Shown: positions 35,888 to 49,248, numbered from the stretch's first letter. The stretch is 64,000 nt of DNA from Hevea brasiliensis (GCF_030052815.1 NC_079510.1:38102358-38166357), one strand, 5' to 3'. Numbers and translations are program-made. Notes: generated by a model from the sequence alone, not told the origin.

Positions 35888-38116
35888 TATTCCTTGTAAC
35901 AACATATTAACTTTTGTGAAAAATTTTCCTATCAATTTTTATTTATTTAACAAATAACATATTTTAATTGGGCCCCCCCCCTAAACTATATTTCTAGCTC
36001 CGTCACTGACCAGAAATCCCAAGATGGATTAACCAAAATCACACAGAGTATAAAATAAACCCCTAACTGAAAACGATATAAAGTAATTTGAGTAAAAAAA
36101 TTATCAAGAAGTGGCCAAAAAAAAAAGATAAAGAGAGCCACAAAAACGCCTGAGAAACCTAGTTTCAGTTTTCTTTCTAATAACATATTTCAATTTTAAT
36201 TTATTGAATTCTACACTAAGTGAAGGATTCAGCATTCAAAGGGATAGCCACACCATACTAAACATAATTAAAGTAGATTAATGAGCAGTAAAATCCATTA
36301 GAGAAAGACAAACACAGATAACAATCTAATAAGGCATTGGCAATATTTAACTCATCACAGGTACTTGGGTATATGCTCTCTTACAATTTCCAAACACAAA
36401 GAACTTCCATAAACTCGTGATGTGTGTGCGCGTGTGCATTAAAAACACTATTTTGGATAAAAAATATAAAATGGGAACTCCAAACTGACACAAGAGGATA
36501 AATGAGATTCTACCACTGGAACTTCCTGAACTGATACATTTACTGCCCTTGTGACCTGCATCCTTTTCTATCTCAAAAGGAGGATAGCTTGAGACCGGAC
36601 GCTCATTGCCACCAATATCAACCTCCTCATCACCTGGGTCATTACCTAGAAAAAATGAGAAAGCAAAAATAAATAAAAGGTTGCTTTAAATGTGCAAAAC
36701 ATGACTGTCAGATTCTACACATGGAACAAAGTGCAATAAACAATGACCTTTTTGTTGTTGCATGGATGAATTGCTTAGCCCAGACACGTTCAACAGCTGC
36801 AGCGAGGAATAAAAAACACAATTCTTGTGATAAAGGCAACCAAAAACAAATGAAAGAAAAATAACTGCTCAACTAAGAGGGTAGGATACCTCTATCTCAC
36901 AAGGTTCCCCCCTTGATTCGTTCTTTTGTTTCTCTTGCAAATATTCATCTAAAAGCCTCCGCAATGTGAATAAAGTGTCATCACTGAGATCATCAATATC
37001 TATCTCAATTTCATCCTCTCCAGCATCCGTTCCCTTAGAACTATGATCTCTCAAAAAATCAATGATATTTACAGGCATTTCTCCCAACAAAGACTCCAAT
37101 TCTCTTCCTAGATTCTGCTTATCATCATCCGTCATTATCTGCCTAGCAGGCTCTAGCACAATTTCATGTTGATATTCAGTTATTTTTCTCTTTTTAATGG
37201 GAGATGTTTCAGAACTTTGCAGTTCTTCACAAGGGCCTGACTTTGCTGGTAAAGCCTGAGCATCAATCTTGGGTAATTTCTTTTCTATAGTTTTCCATCT
37301 CACTTCAAAATATTTACTAAGAGTATCAGCCATGATGTGTACATCATGCCCCTTTGGATTGTACTCCCTTGCATTATTGAAAGTAAGCCTCACATCAGCA
37401 AGAAATTCCAATGGGCTTGAGTACACCCCTGAGGCTATCTTCCTCTTTATGGTTGCCAAATCCATTGGATGCTTAATTATAGTAAAATAATCTGGAATGT
37501 TCAACTTCACTACATCAACTGGCTCATTAAACACCCATCCATACTGATGGGTCATCAATCTATTCAACAGCATCTCACACTGTTTCATCACCATCACATT
37601 TGTAGTGCTTGGTGCTAGAGCCTGCTTTGCAGACTTGAACCTCCCAGAACTACTCCTATTCCATTCACGCCCCTTACCTATAGGATTTGCCTTCTTCCCT
37701 GGCCCAGAGGTCATCACAGATGACTTGCTAAAATTTGCAGCTCGAGGCCCATTTGCGCCATTGCTGCAACTGAGAATGTCACTGGAAGAAGACACTGTAA
37801 CGGCATTCACTTTCTGCAACTCCACTTTCTTCTGGAGTATCCCTAACTGTTCAAGTTCGAATCTCAACCTATGTATTACAACCTTTCTTTCAGATGGCGA
37901 CATGCGTGATAGGGAAAGGACTTGTTTAGGAACACCAAAAGTATCCTCTTTATTTGAATTTAAATTAATGCATTTCCTTGTAGGGGCACTTGAATCCTCA
38001 GAAGCAGTAACCTCTATATCAATCCGTCCTGAGCTACCAGAACCCTCCAATTCACCTGCTGTCTCAAAGGCATTTCCATAAAACCTTCCATGGAATTTAT
38101 CATTCTTCACCATCAT
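33197..38116 (-). CDS. GTE8: GTE8-like bromodomain/NET (BET) transcription regulator, 10 coding exons, 742 aa
   Basis: Nuclear acetyl-histone reader of the plant GTE (global transcription factor group E) family. Coding exons on the minus strand: 38116-36890, 36796-36748, 36645-36514, 35011-34938, 34794-34722, 34203-34111, 34041-33926, 33845-33782, 33684-33554, 33466-33197. Phases agree throughout, giving 742 residues. Residues ~176-282 form the bromodomain ([20 protein letters not shown] through [14 protein letters not shown]), with the acetyl-lysine-binding Asn at 253 in REYNPKG. Residues ~327-393 form the NET domain ([19 protein letters not shown], then [19 protein letters not shown]). A Ser/Asp-rich linker follows, then a charged coiled coil (about 590-665, rich in [17 protein letters not shown] repeats), and the family's C-terminal signature [12 protein letters not shown]. 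The start [10 protein letters not shown] resembles the GTE8/GTE10 N-terminus. Regulation is not evident; a 5' UTR intron is likely. Confidence 0.93.
35305..35523. repeat. 118-bp tandem duplication in a GTE intron
   Basis: Two copies of about 100 bp, starting at 35305 and 35423 and sharing ACTTATCCTCAAAG through ACTATCTACCAGAAACAGGG with few differences. They lie in the intron between coding exons 3 and 4 and do not touch splice sites. Confidence 0.9.
35520..35999. repeat. Low-copy repeat/transposon remnant in the same GTE intron, with (AT)n
   Basis: Two blocks sharing TATTTTCAAAATCAAA-A (about 35618 and 35799) are followed by (AT)22 at 35839-35882 and a C-run joined to CTAAACTATATTTCTAGCTCCGTCACTG. 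The latter phrase is a common end of plant transposon remnants. Non-coding. Confidence 0.4.
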
Positions 38117-39130
38117 CTTTTATTCCAGTAATTCTTTAGTTCTTCTATTCACTGGGACAAAACAATTCGCTTACTACCAACTCTGCATATACAAACCATG
38201 GGAATAACGTTACCCCCACATACTTCCACATAGCCTTATCTAGCTGCTGTGTGGCTTGAACAAGACATGATAAGGCTCCATTGAGTTTGGACAAAAACAT
38301 TTCACCATTCAATTCCCTTTTAACTAGATTACTTCAGTATGACAAATTCCTAATTTCACAAAGAAGGAGGGAAAACCAAGTTCTAAAAAACATATCCTCA
38401 AAATTAAAACAAGAAAATTCATCAAAATTCCAAGTTTACAACACTTAAAAATGAAATCACTTGAATAATTGAAACCCAGAATAAATAAATAAATAAATAA
38501 ATAACTCACCTTCAAAGTTGATAAATAGTTCAAATAAATTAAGATTTATAGCCTCTAAGTTCCGAAATGCAAATTTTACACCTCCAAAGTAAACTCCCTA
38601 CAACAGCAACATAATTGAACCAAAAACCCTAACCGTCAACACAAAACCACCCCATAAACTAACGAAACACAACCCCAAAAGCAAAGTGATTTACCAGTCA
38701 CTTATCCCTTGCTGTCTCAATGAATAGCGAAACCTTTCACCGGAAATAACTCCAACTGAAGCCGACGACAATTCACTAAACAAGATGTATGGAACCCCCA
38801 CCACCACCACAACCACAAACACAGCCCAAAAACTCTAGACCGTAATGTTGGCCCCAAATCTAAGCTCCAAATCAACTTAAACAGAATCAGACGGCTGTCT
38901 TGTTCACACTAGATCGCGAGCAGAGCAGCCTAAGTCGAAGAGAAGACCCCTTCAAAACACCCCCGGAAAAGAAAACCTTGAGAGAGAAGCGTGCGCGTGT
39001 TAGCTTTATAATCCTTGGCTACGGTGTGAAAACTGAACTAAAAAGGGGCCAGTGCTCTGTAGATCAACTGTTGGAGAAATATAAACCGTTAGATTTCTTT
39101 GTAAAACTAATCGTACGGGTTTGAAGTGCT
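38117..39130 (-). promoter_or_regulatory. 5' leader (probably with introns) and promoter region of the GTE8-like gene
   Basis: Upstream of the ATG on the minus strand lies a polypyrimidine tract and acceptor-like TTATTCCAG... context near 38115-38130, and donor-like AAG|GTGAG at about 38508-38513. This suggests at least one intron in the 5' UTR, usual for this family. Base composition becomes less AT-rich between 38690 and 39130, as expected for a leader and core promoter. I see no unambiguous TATA box. Confidence 0.4.
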
Positions 39131-41133
39131 TTGGATATCAGCCGTGGGACGTGACAGCTACCTAAGTAATAATTGGGTACAATCAATCTGTGTATAGGGG
39201 AAGTCAACGATGGACTGAAGTGGAATGTATGACGAAAAGAGTAATTTGATTGGAGGAAAATAAAAAAAAAAAACTGTGGGTGATAGCGTAAGCTGAGTTA
39301 TCCTTAGAAACCACCAGAGGAAATCAAAATATTAGTCAGCTACGCATTGCGGCAAAGTGAGCAGCCGACGCACCGCCGAACAATGAATTTTTAATTGCAA
39401 TTTCTTTTTGTTAGGTTGAAAAAAATTATTTTATTTTCGGTGGGTTAACAAAATAAGATTTATATATGAATTTTTTTTTAAATTTTTTTTATTTAAATTA
39501 TTTATTCTTTACAACAATAATTTCTCTATTATTTTAATACATTTCCCTGTGAATGAATCTGAATATGCTCAAAAATAAAAATTTTATTGGAAGGTCCTGC
39601 CGGCTGCTGCACATAAAAATTACAAAGCATATGATCATGTACAGAGATAGAACACAGGCAATGTTTATAATAATATAGCATACCAATTTTCCACAAAATG
39701 TGCAATGTATTTTTGTCTCCAAGCAGGAGTGTCCAACCCTTGTCTTGAATCCCTTATTTTTGGATTTCAAATTTCCCTCTTGGGAATTTGCACAACTTCC
39801 AATTAGACCTCCAACATAATGGTCTCAAATATCATGGTGTTATTCCCTATTAGCTTCATCTTCTTGCCATGAGAAGCATCTTTATCCAATACATGTACTC
39901 TAGAAGACTTCAAATTTCAACCCTTTCTCCTTGAATTTGAGCAAAAGTCTCCTATGGATAATATTCAGAAAACCTTAATACAAAGAAACAAAACAGGCAG
40001 CACATTAATTATTCTAAATTATTGACAGCCTAGAAGCATACAAACAAGATATAGAACAGAAGATTCAATCCATTACTCACAAGTTTATTCACTAATATCC
40101 AAACAACTTTATTTTATTAACAGGGATATATGATATGTTCATTTCTTTTTCTATTGATAAGCTATCATTAGCAATCATACGACTATTATAAATATTTATG
40201 AAAATAATATGTTTAATACGATGTATATATATAAAAAAATAAAATTAAACGGCATAGTATTGTCTGATGGCCATGGCACTCTTGTGATGATATGAGAGTT
40301 CAGGTTTTGAATTTCTATACGGTAACAAAAAGATTAAAATTAAATAAATAGTTGAAAATTTGAGATATATCAGCAAGGCCTCCTAGCTCCTACATGAAAC
40401 CATCCCCACACATGTATTCTAAAGAGCACACACACATCTGTGAATATTAGTAATCACTATTACCTTTCAACTTAATTCAAATAACTTACCATATTTCATA
40501 TTGCCAATTGCATTTTTCTCCACATTTTACATCCCACTCCTTTTGCACATGCGTGTGTTGCATATCAACAAGTGATATTTTAAGTTGAAGCCATTGGATA
40601 TATGGCAAAAGCATTGAGAAATGGCAATAGAATTTTTATCCAAATATTTTTTATCATTTATACTTCATAAAGTGAATTTGGTGTCTAATAGAGTTAAATG
40701 GCGACAAAAGATCCATATAGTTGATGCCAACCAGTTTGAAATTAATACTTAATTATTATTGTTATTATATACTTCATAATAGGGAGAGAGTTGTCTCAAT
40801 TTAAGTTTCAAATCTCTTGCATTTGCAGACACTTGACTATTTTACTATTTGATATGAAAAAACATACGATGGGGTAGACAAATTATATTTTAAAGAGTTT
40901 AGAACTCGAGCAATCGCTCTTATCACTTCAATAATGAGAAGGTTGAATTCTCATTATTGAACAAATAAAAATGTGTCAATGTATAGGTATTCACACTAAG
41001 AGGTGAAGTTGTGTTGCTTGGTCTAAAACAAAGTTAGACTAGATTGCTTGTAGTTCAATCGTTTAAGGAACCAAACGACAAACGTCTGTACTTCTATTAA
41101 AAGAGAGTATATAGGTTAGAATTAACTAAGACA
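39131..41133. other. Intergenic, nothing recognised
   Basis: Mixed AT-rich sequence with no ORF bearing a motif and no clear repeat boundary. Confidence 0.5.
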
Positions 41134-41498
41134 GTGTTTGGTTTAATCTATGAAAATCAATTTATAAGCTAATTTAAACTTATAAGCATTTAAAATTTTG
41201 AACAATTACATATTTAATTGAAATGTTTATAAGCACATTTATATTAAAATGATAAAAAAATGATATTAAATGAGATTTATAATAAAATTTTAGAAATTAA
41301 ACAATGATAATATAACAAAATACTTTGTCAAATTAACTTATAAGTACAAAACTTATAAGTATGAAAATGAAAAGTTGATCCCAAATTTTTTTTTTTTTTT
41401 AAGTTATAAGCTCAATTTATAAGTTTAAAATTTGTTATAAACAAACACGTCAACTTATTTCTAGAGCTTATAAGTTGACACACGTTAAAACAAACACC
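41134..41498. mobile_element. MITE with TIR GTGTTTGGTTTAA
   Basis: The ends read GTGTTTGGTTTAA and, as reverse complement on the right, GTGTTTGTTTTAA. Sub-terminal TATAAGC-rich stretches are mirrored on both sides. A shared CTAAG flanks both outer ends, so a short target duplication is possible. About 365 bp, non-coding. Confidence 0.6.
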
Positions 41499-41503
41499 CT
41501 CTA

Positions 41504-41852
41504 AGGCTCCGTTTGTTTCACGGAAAATATTTTTCTAAAAAATAATTTTCGTATTTTTTTAACGTTTAGGACACTCAAGAAAAATTGATCAACAGAAAAT
41601 ATTTTCTCAATCAAAGGAAAAATTAAGTCATTTTTAAGAAAAATGACTTTCATTTTTCAAAAGAGAAAGTCATTTTCCATTTTCTGAATTTTGATAATCT
41701 TATTAAAATGTGAACACACTTATACATATATAAAATAAACACATATCATTAATTTAATATTGCAACTAAATAACAAAAAATATTATCATAAAAATATTTT
41801 TTAAGAAAAATATTTTCTATACACATTATTTTTCGTGAAACAAACGAAACTT
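41504..41852. mobile_element. MITE with TIR CTCCGTTTGTTTCACG
   Basis: The left end GCTCCGTTTGTTTCACGGAA is mirrored by CGTGAAACAAACGAAAC at the right. Inside, GAAAATATTTTTC-like motifs recur on both arms. It lies within about 6 bp of the previous MITE. A diverged relative lies at 48017-48319. Confidence 0.6.
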
Positions 41853-43031
41853 AAAATTCCACTTGAAATCTTGCCAATAATTTTATTCATATAATTAATG
41901 AGTTTCAACTCAATAGTATTGGACTTGTTTTCAGGACAATGGATTGTTGAATTTGAGCTCCCATCAAAGTCGAATAATTTTTTTCATCACCTACATAGTT
42001 TATAAGAAACAATTCATATTTCCACTAAATATTGTGATATTGTGTGAAACTCACCCAAAATATTTAGACATGTACATAGGTTTGGGGATCTACTAGCCCA
42101 TCTGATTCGCCAAAAAAATGGCAAATATGAATGGGAAATTTTGTACTTAGGCCCAACTTGACTAAGGTTTGTTGGACTTGACAAATGAATTATATTCAAT
42201 TGGGCCACATTCGAACAATAAAATTAATAACCCTACCTTCTATATCATACCTAGAAAGAGATCTAAAAGCTAGAGAAATATATGGACACAGCCCAAACCT
42301 AGCCTGGCCTAATTGTTGATCAAGATTCAAGCGCAAATACCATAATTTGAAGTTGTTATCTCTAATTTATTTATTTTAGGCCTCTTTATATTCATATAAA
42401 TATATGCCATCTATAAAACATGAAAAATGGAATTTACATATTCATAACCGAAAGAGTACATGTTTCAGATATATTATATAATTAGTCGAACTCTCGCATT
42501 ATGCATTATTAAATGTAATTAATAAATTATTGAATAAATATTTTAATGAAAAATAATTTTTAAAATTTAAAGAATACTTTATTTGATATAATTATAATAT
42601 AAAAATCGTAAAAATCAAATATTTTTTAAAAAATAGAATGCTAATAAAAAAAATCTATTGAAATAATCTTAACAGCATGAAAAAAAAGTTGTGAGAACAT
42701 GACACAGACAATTAATCACCTCAGCACAAAAACCTTTTTGAAGAAGGAAATTTAAAGATTCTATAAATAGTCGAGGATGTCCCAAAAGGATAAGTTTTAT
42801 TTTTCTCCATATTATTTAATATAAAAAAAATGAATTCAATCATTATACCAAATTATTAAATTCATTAGAATAATTGTGACTCTCCTAACTATTAGTTTAT
42901 GATTGTGCATGTTAGGGTATGATTCAAAAAATTTTATAGGATTAAAAAAAAATCTAATTTGAGTGAGAAAAATGTTTTTCAATCAGTCATGTGATAAAGA
43001 ATTATTTCCTACATTGAAAATGACTCATATT
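41853..43031. other. Intergenic, nothing recognised
   Basis: AT-rich DNA with only short ORFs (longest about 64 codons, no motif). Confidence 0.5.
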
Positions 43032-43046
43032 TTAGTGTTATTCATA
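43032..43046. repeat. Left target-site duplication of the LINE
   Basis: TTAGTGTTATTCATA; the identical 15-mer recurs at 44113-44127 on the other side of the LINE. Confidence 0.9.
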
Positions 43047-44112
43047 CTCAACTCAACTCAATTAAACATTTATCCAAAAAATTTGGGGTTGACTATATGG
43101 ATTCTTTTTCTCCACTCTAAACGATTTTGGGTTAAATTCTCAGACATGTGTAATGCTTCTAAGTCAATTTAGATAAACCCTTTCTTTTCTTTTTATTCTC
43201 TAATCTAATGTGATTTACTTGTCCAACTGGAGCCTCCGTATATCTGCGCTTCACATGACCAAACCACCTCAATCTCCCTTCTCTCAACTTATCCTCAATT
43301 GGCACCACTCCTACCTTTTCTCTAATACTCTCATTATGGACTTTATCTAGTCTAGTATGATCATTCATTCACCTTAACATTCTTATATCCACAAATCTTA
43401 TCTTAGACACATATGACTCCTTCAGTGCCCAATACTCACTACCATATAACATGGTCGGTCGTATGACTGTACTGTAAAATTTTCTTTTCAACTTATTGAG
43501 AATATTACAATCACATAAAACTCATGTTTCATGTCTCCACTTCAACCATTCGACTTTAATCCTATGACTAACATCCTTCTCACATCTCCCATCAATTTGA
43601 AGGATTAAGCCGAGATATTTAAAGTGATTACTTTGGGATAGTACCACTCCATCCAAACTAACTCCTTCCCTATCACCAGTTCGGCCTTCACTGAACTTGC
43701 AATGTATGTATTATGTCTTCGTTCTACTTAACTTAAAGCCCTTTGATTCCAGAGTACTTATCCAAAGCTCTAACTTTCTATTGACTCCTTCTCGCGTATC
43801 ATCTATCAGAACTATATCATCCACAAACATTATGCACTAAGGGATACTCTCTTGCATATATTTCGTCAATTCATCTAAAACTAATGTAAAAAGGTAAGGG
43901 CTTACAGCTAAACCTTGGTGTAATCCAACTGAGATAGGAAAATCTCTTTTGACCCCTCACTGTGCGCACAATAGTAGTTGTTCCTTCATATATATCTTTA
44001 TATCATTTGAATCCATATCATGAGGTGTGATGAAATTTTTACGCTAGTTGTTACCTACGTAACTCTCTTCCTTTATCCGGGCTTGGAACTGACTAAGTAC
44101 AATATTCTTATA
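43047..44112 (-). mobile_element. RTE-type LINE, 5'-truncated copy on the minus strand
   Basis: Reverse-oriented relative of the LINE at 18897-20306. The tail, a short TCAAC run on the plus strand (GTTGA on the minus), lies at the low-coordinate end. Reading the minus strand, one meets the late reverse-transcriptase stretch (LHQGLAVSPYLFTLVLDEL), a catalytic box FVDD, then the C-terminal LRWFGHVKRR motif. Several stops and frameshifts break the frame, for example after ESIP just before the FVDD box, so it is inactive. Perfect 15-bp target-site duplications flank it, making the boundaries precise. Confidence 0.92.
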
Positions 44113-44127
44113 TTAGTGTTATTCATA
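44113..44127. repeat. Right target-site duplication of the LINE
   Basis: Identical to the 15 bases at 43032-43046. Confidence 0.9.
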
Positions 44128-46486
44128 TTTGAATAAAAATTCCTATTGAGATTATAATTGAGAGGACCAAAATAATAAATAAGAATATTGTGAAAGAGAT
44201 TATTTAACTTTAATCCATAGTTGAAAAAACGACATACCATTTAAGAGGAAGAAACTCTTGTTTACTGCCCCACATGGAGAGAAAGGGACATTACCCATTA
44301 TGTGAAGTTATAGGAACAAATTGTTTAATTATGTCCAAAAGAGAATAAGAAGATCAAACTATTTTATTTAATATAGTATAGTGTGTGATATAGTACCACC
44401 CAAAATATTAAGCGATGTCTAGAAGTGAATGAAAGGGACAAACTAATATATTTATTATGAACAATTAGTAGTGTGTTGAATTTTTGGTCCAATTGGCTTG
44501 ATGATTTTGAGAGACAGCTTTGAGTTTTATGATGTGTTTGCAATATTTATTAATGGTGGAAGATAACATATATGTAGATATAGTGCTATATTGGAGGGAG
44601 AACTAGATTGAAATAGCTCAAGTCTAGATTTAGATCGAATCAAGATCAAAACCATTCAAACTCTAATCACAACCTTATTGAATCAAATCAAATTAATTTT
44701 GATTGATTCACTTTAATTTCGAATAAAAATTGAAGTTTTCACTTTAAAAAAAAAAATTTGACCATTAAATTTGATCAAATCGAAATCGGATGAATTGATC
44801 TGAAATCGAAACCGATATTCAAAACCCTCAACATAATCTCAAATCCCAACCCTTAAAACTCAAACCACTAATCCATTTTTAATTTAGACTTAAATCGAAT
44901 CATAACTATGCCTAAAATGAATTATGTAAAATATTATATTATTTTTGTTTGCTTTTGTTATTTTCACTTAAAACACTTTTATAACGGCAACAGGATAATT
45001 TTAAGTGCCATAATGCAGCTAAATGAAGAGAAGTGTAATGAGTTCTCTCTCTTTGAAGAGTTTTTGATGTAGAATGAATGTTGTTTATCTTAAAAAGCCT
45101 ATAAGCTCTGCATAATTTTACAATTTTGTGTAAAAATCTCCAATAGCTCTACGTAGCTATTCCTTCTATTTTATAATACTTCAATTTTTAATAAAATAAA
45201 AATATGAACCACAAAATATTAATTCTGATGAACTAAAAATCCAATTAAATCATGCATCAATACGAATTTTCATGTGCGATCATAACTTGGCTAATACTAG
45301 ACAAATTCTTAGAGCTCAAAACCACCATGAACAAAGAAAGGGAGACTCTCTACATGCATGACATAACCGAAAGCTAAGAGAGAGAAAAAGATCAAAGGCT
45401 CAAGTTGGCGCTTTTCCAATCAATATTACAAGAGAGGTAATCTCCATCTGTGTCTTTTTCCCTTTCAGCTAGGTACATGGGCATGGGCAAATTAAATGCA
45501 ACTACTTTTTATAAATCAATTCGAGATATTATGTTTTTCTTAAATTAAATTTACCATATTGTAGCATTAAATAAGACTTTTTTTTTCTCCCGCTCTTACA
45601 CGGCGTATTAAAAAAAATTTCACCAAACACTCTTATAAAAGCAATTGTCTCACAAAATTAGGAAGATGAAATTTACTATTTTTGAGTGAATGTTTATGTA
45701 TACCCAATAAACCTAATAATTTATCTATTTCCACAATCTAATTTATGAATGCCACATAATAAATAATTTATAAAAAGGTTAGAACACTCTCAAATAAATT
45801 TTTATAAATAAAAAAAAAATATTTACATCAAACTTTCATCTTCCCTGTTATTTTTCTTTAAAATAAATTATAAAAAATATATATTTTTTATTTAATAATT
45901 AAAATGAATTGTAATTAAAAAACTTAATGATATATAAATAGATTTTTTTTTATAAATTTAGGAATTGAAGAAGGGAAACAGAAGAAAAGACACGAGTAGT
46001 GCATGAAGAATGCATCAACGTCATCCATAAACGGAAATATATTATATAGTGTTATAGAAAGTTTTCAAATGAAAATTGAAAGTTTGATTGACACATTGTT
46101 AATTGCTTTCCTTGTCATCAACCATCATGAAGGTCGTCACAATATCTACGAAGATTCAAAATATCTACTAAGATTTTCTCCTATTCAAATGTTGTTTAAT
46201 AACAAAACAAATAATTTCTTATGGAGTTGCCAATCAGAGTTGCCAATAAGGGATAAGGTGAAGAGGTCTTAAAGGGGTTTTAAGTTCAAATTTCTTCAAT
46301 TACCCATTCCAAAATAATTTATCTTTACGATAAAAAAAATTAATCTCTTATAAAACACATATAACGTGGTTTGAAAAATAACATATGCTAATGTTTTATT
46401 TATAGATAATTAGAATTATAATAAATACTAATAAAAAATTAGAACAAAAGCATGCATTTTCCATTCAAAAGGGGCATTACCTTATG
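44128..46486. other. Intergenic, nothing recognised
   Basis: AT-rich. It includes a TCGAAAT/GATTGAAT-rich patch near 44600-44900 of the kind left by old repeats. An 89-codon ORF at 46003-46272 has no recognisable motif. Confidence 0.5.
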
Positions 46487-47265
46487 AAGTGTTTGATTTA
46501 CCTGTTGGGTCAGCTGATAGTTGATGGACACTCAAACAGGTAAATTATATTGTTTGTCAACTTAAAAAAATAGAACTGATAGCTAATGGACAACTGATAT
46601 GATACCATCAGCTGCAGTTTGTATCAGCTCTATTTTTAGAGCTGTTTCTCATCAGCTGATAGCTAATTTAATTTAATTTTTTATTTTGATCATATTATCC
46701 TTTTTTATTTAACTTGAAAATTAATATTATTAATGCTTTTATTTTTTATTTGTAATTTTAACATTTTAATTAACGTATTTTAACTTTGTTAAAATATTTT
46801 TTATTAATAACATAAAATATAAAATATTTATTTATATCTAAAAACTTAAAATTAATTATAAAATTTTCTATTAACAATAATAATTATTTTATTTTTTATC
46901 TATATTTTTAAAATTATTTAATTATCTTAAAAAATAATTATTTTCTTATTTCAAGAATAAAATAAATGATATGATATAATAGATTAATAATTATATATTT
47001 ATTTAAATAATATAATATATTAATTTAATAATTATATATTTAATTTAATAATAAAATAAATAATATAATGTAATAAATTTATAATTTTATATTTATTTAA
47101 AAATTAAATAAATTATATGATATATATCTTTATTAATCTTTTCACATATCAATAGCAACAATTAAATATAATTTTACCAAACACTTAATATAAAATAGTT
47201 ATCATCAGCTATCAGTTATCGACTAACAGCTATCATTTGTATTCAACAGTTAAACCAAACAAGCT
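46487..47265. mobile_element. Large MITE with GTGTTTGATTTA-type inverted ends
   Basis: The left end GTGTTTGATTTACCTGTT is mirrored at the right by AACAGTTAAACCAAAC. Both sub-ends carry ATCAGCTGATAG/CAGCTATCAG motifs in opposite orientation. The centre is AT-only and non-coding. About 780 bp. Confidence 0.55.
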
Positions 47266-48016
47266 CTATGTATATATATTAGTGAGCATTATTTAATAAT
47301 TTTTTTTTTTACAAGAGAGAACCAAATTATTTAGAGAATCATATGATGTCACTATGGTTATTGTTTTTTTTTTTTTTTTTTTTTTAAACACAACATGGTT
47401 ACTGCTATGAACTATTTGTTATTTTTTTTTCCATTTTTTTTCTTGAGGTATACAATAAAAGTAACCTTTCTCCATCTCGTAAATCCTTAATCCTCACAAG
47501 AAAATTTCAACTTAGAAGCCATGAATTTAAACACTAAAAATGTCGTTCAAGAAACAAGCATGACTTCATGTGAAGAGGAAGAAGAAGAAAATCACAATAG
47601 ATTTTGTTAAAGGAAGATATTTTAAGGAGTATTTCTCTTATGTACCATATACCTGAACATGAATAGTACTCTAAAGTAAGATCAACGTAGTTTGATAAAT
47701 TTGTAGGTGAATTTTTTAGGTTCAAAAAAGTTTACCGATGGATACGAATGTTATTGAATCAGATTAACTTAATCATATTTATTTCTTTATTTTTCATCAA
47801 TTAATTAAATTATTAGGAAGATTCCAGACAGCTAGGTAAAAGTTGAAGCCTTAATAGGCATTGTTTATAAGAATAAGGATTATACCATATGCATATCCAA
47901 GAAAAACAAGCCAGTGTTTTAGACTACTGAGAGCCCTATGGGCTTTAAATGGTATGTAGTAGTCTACCTGAAACTGGCCTGGCTATATATATGTTTTTAT
48001 TTTCTTTATTTTACTT
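47266..48016. other. Spacer with a poly(T) tract
   Basis: No gene seen. It contains a run of 22 T at about 47364-47385 and a short purine-rich stretch near 47575. Confidence 0.5.
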
Positions 48017-48319
48017 GGCTCCATTGTTTTAAAAAAGAAAATTAGTAGAATTTTTTTTTACTCTTTTTAATATTAAAATAAACCAACAGAAAATATTTTT
48101 CTAATAAAAAAATTATTTTTAAAAAAATAACTTTTTTTTTCAAAAAAAAAACTATTTTCTTAACTTTAAAAATCTTATAAAACCACTTAAACATACATAA
48201 CATAAACACAAATTATTTTTTAATATTATAACTAAACAATAAAAAATATTTTTATAGATAAAATTTTTTATGAAAAATATTTTCATATATAAATTATTTT
48301 TTATAAAATAAATGGAGTC
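48017..48319. mobile_element. Diverged copy of the GGCTCC MITE
   Basis: Ends GGCTCCATTGTTTTA and, mirrored, TAAAATAAATGGAGTC. GAAAATATTTTTC-like motifs are shared with the element at 41504-41852. Confidence 0.5.
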
Positions 48320-48364
48320 TAAATTTAAAATATTTAAAAGAAAATTATTCTTTAGTAACTGCAT

Positions 48365-49180
48365 TTTAATAAAATTAATTATTTAATATTTGTATTTTAA
48401 AAAATATACTATTTAGTCCTTTTATTATTTTTTTTGTTAAACTATTTATTTTCTCTATCAATTTTTCTATTAGTCAATGTCAATCAAACTACTATTTAGT
48501 CTATTTATTTTAGTAAAACTGATTAGTTAATCCCTATATTTTTTTTAAAAAAATTATTTATTAGCTACAATTTAGTTTTTATACTATTTTATCGCATAAT
48601 TATTTTTTATACTTAAACCAATATAATCCTCTCACTCTTATTTCTCTCCTACCCCTCCATTTTTTTCTCCCTCCCCATGTTTTTTTTCCTCTGCACCACG
48701 TCCTCTCCCTCGTTGTCTCTATTTTTTTCATCTTTTAATAAAAAATGGTACAAACTATATGTTATTTTTTAGTAGAGAAAACACAAAAACGATATCTAAG
48801 AAATTAAATAAAAATACTTAAATAATTTAAAAAAAATAAATAAATTTAGAGTTTAGCCTGAACATAGCAAAGTTTTTAATCTTATTGAAGAATATATTTT
48901 TCTAAATATTGTGTTTTTCAAAATACAGGGACCAATATTTAATTTTACTAAAATATAGAGACTAAATAATAGTAACTTTTGAAATACATGAATCCACTAA
49001 TTATTTTTCTTAAAATAGGAAAAATAAATAGTAATTTAACTGATATTGACTAAAAAAAAATTTGACGAAAGAGCTAAATAATTTAATTGAAGTAAAATAT
49101 AAAAATTAAATAATATTTTTTTAAAATATAAAATTAAATAATTAATTTTGTTAAAATATAAAAAATAAATAATAAATGAA
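48365..49180. repeat. Palindromic AT-rich repeat with ATTTAGTC motifs
   Basis: The left half contains CTATTTAGTCC and GATTAGTTAATCCCTATATTTT. The right half contains the reverse complements, for example AAATATAGAGACTAAATAATAG. Same style as the blocks at 4511-5160, 51826-52510 and 57120-57450. Non-coding. Confidence 0.5.
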
Positions 49181-49248
49181 AGTCTATTTTAAATTATAAT
49201 ATTTCATAGAAGATAAGCGTTTCCACCACATGTATATAGTATGGGTCT

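Noticed and set aside
37605..38081. 158-codon plus-strand ORF
   Set aside because: Antisense shadow of the large GTE8 exon, which has clear bromodomain homology on the other strand.
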